From contig SCST01000610.1 in the NCBI GenBank assembly GCA_004299465.1, positions 1 to 5,716 on the forward strand: a stretch of DNA of 5,716 nt, in the 5' to 3' direction. Under the pieces are notes generated by a model, which made no database searches, was not told the DNA's origin, and worked only from the letters and a program-made list of their open reading frames with translations. This document shows, piece after piece, positions 5,378-5,716 of this stretch (positions are counted from its first letter, which is position 1; each line of letters starts with the position of its first letter). The stretch is from Methylovulum sp. (GTDB taxonomy: Bacteria; Pseudomonadota; Gammaproteobacteria; Methylococcales; Methylomonadaceae). The position numbers and the translations under genes are program-made.

Positions 5378-5630
5378 CTTTCGCTAGCGATACCCTGAAC
5401 ACTCAAGTTTTCGTTTTTTCTTGTAAAAGTAGTAGGCTTAATACCGGAAGGTCTACGGCTCAAGCAACATCCTGTCAACTGGGAGCCTAAAGTTTCATCT
5501 TGCGTCATGATGCTGTCATATTTATTTAATATCATCGTAACATCAATAACCCGACAGAAGCAGTCCTTGCCGAGTCAACCCTCACTGATGAACTCTCTCA
5601 ATGGTTGCAGCTTAGTCCTGGGCCTTGTTT
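5378..5630. other. Intergenic stretch before the right-end partial gene
   Basis: No convincing gene is visible. It holds a perfect 10-bp palindrome TCGCTAGCGA (5381-5390) just after the small gene, a T-rich run (5408-5422) without a strong stem before it, a weak stem TAGGCT/AGCCTA (5433-5438 with 5484-5489), and the Pho-box-like sequence at 5502-5519. Confidence 0.4.
5502..5532 (+). promoter_or_regulatory. Pho-box-like sequence with possible -10
   Basis: GCGTCAT (5502-5508), a 4-base spacer and CTGTCAT (5513-5519) reproduce the 11-bp spacing of the PhoB consensus CTGTCAT-N4-CTGTCAY. The second half matches 7 of 7 and the first 5 of 7. AT-rich DNA with TAATAT (5527-5532) follows as a possible -10, slightly closer than usual. 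It precedes the partial gene at 5631 by about 110 bp. The spacing is convincing; function is inference. Confidence 0.35.
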
Positions 5631-5716
5631 ATGTGGAAAAAAATTTACTCGACCGTTTTCACGCCCCGTCTCGACGATAAAGACATCAATGAGCGCCTTG
5701 CCGCGATAAAATCGTC
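5631..5716 (+). CDS. N-terminal start of an unidentified protein (partial)
   Basis: An ATG at 5631 opens a frame that stays open for 28 codons to the window end: MWKKIYSTVFTPRLDDKDIN and then ERLAAIKS. The charged, helix-like composition (DDKDINERLAAIK) looks like real protein, and the two other + strand frames terminate before the end of the window. No good Shine-Dalgarno is visible; a TTG at 5625 is an alternative start. It faintly recalls N-termini that precede a P-loop in some membrane-associated GTPases, but no P-loop falls within the window, so the product is left unassigned. Confidence 0.45.
   Translation, partial: MWKKIYSTVFTPRLDDKDINERLAAIKS

Noticed and set aside
5248..5535. 95-codon - strand open frame
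   Set aside because: It overlaps the small + strand gene and the following intergenic stretch, with no protein-like pattern.
5507..5680. 57-codon + strand open frame starting ATGATG
   Set aside because: Low-complexity Ser/Leu/Asn composition; it overlaps the Pho-box-like site and the more protein-like frame at 5631 and lacks a ribosome binding site.

Overview
The window looks like chromosomal DNA of a gammaproteobacterium. Moderately GC-rich coding DNA, the style of the Pst proteins, a GTAGGGCGCGCC-type palindromic repeat and an HMA2/DUF5132 gene pair would all fit a methanotroph-like (Methylococcales) genome. That taxonomic guess is inference; nothing in the window fixes it.

Layout. Positions 1-78 are the last 25 codons of an unidentified + strand gene. 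The gap 79-344 holds two stem-loop structures: an extended hairpin at 106-144 and a REP-like GC-rich inverted repeat at 189-253. It also holds the presumed promoter and ribosome binding site of the next operon. Positions 345-3696 are a tight, overlapping pstS-pstC-pstA-pstB operon encoding a high-affinity phosphate ABC transporter. It comprises a periplasmic binding protein, two permeases and an ATPase. No phoU follows.

Between pstB and the convergent gene pair lies the most striking non-coding feature. It is a 127-bp element (3818-3944) with perfect 24-bp terminal inverted repeats, flanked by an exact 8-bp direct repeat (AATACTAA). It has the structure of a non-autonomous miniature transposon (MITE), and almost all of it can fold into one long hairpin. 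The right copy of the 8-bp repeat contains the stop codon of the neighbouring gene.

On the - strand, 4793-3949 carries a DUF5132-like small membrane protein followed, with an ATGA overlap, by an HMA2-like protein. The heavy-metal P-type ATPase that I associate with such pairs is not in the window. The gap 4794-5095 is AT-rich and holds a near-perfect 16-bp inverted repeat and a pair of 10-bp direct repeats. A small + strand gene (5096-5377) encodes a 93-residue protein with tentative resemblance to the polyhydroxyalkanoic acid system (PHA_gran_rgn) family. The last gap (5378-5630) holds an 18-bp Pho-box-like sequence, and a second partial gene may start at 5631 and run off the end.

Overall this is a phosphate-uptake operon beside a small membrane/metal-associated gene pair, separated by a mobile palindromic element. 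No clearly new biological system was recognised. The MITE and the intergenic palindromes are the items most worth following up.
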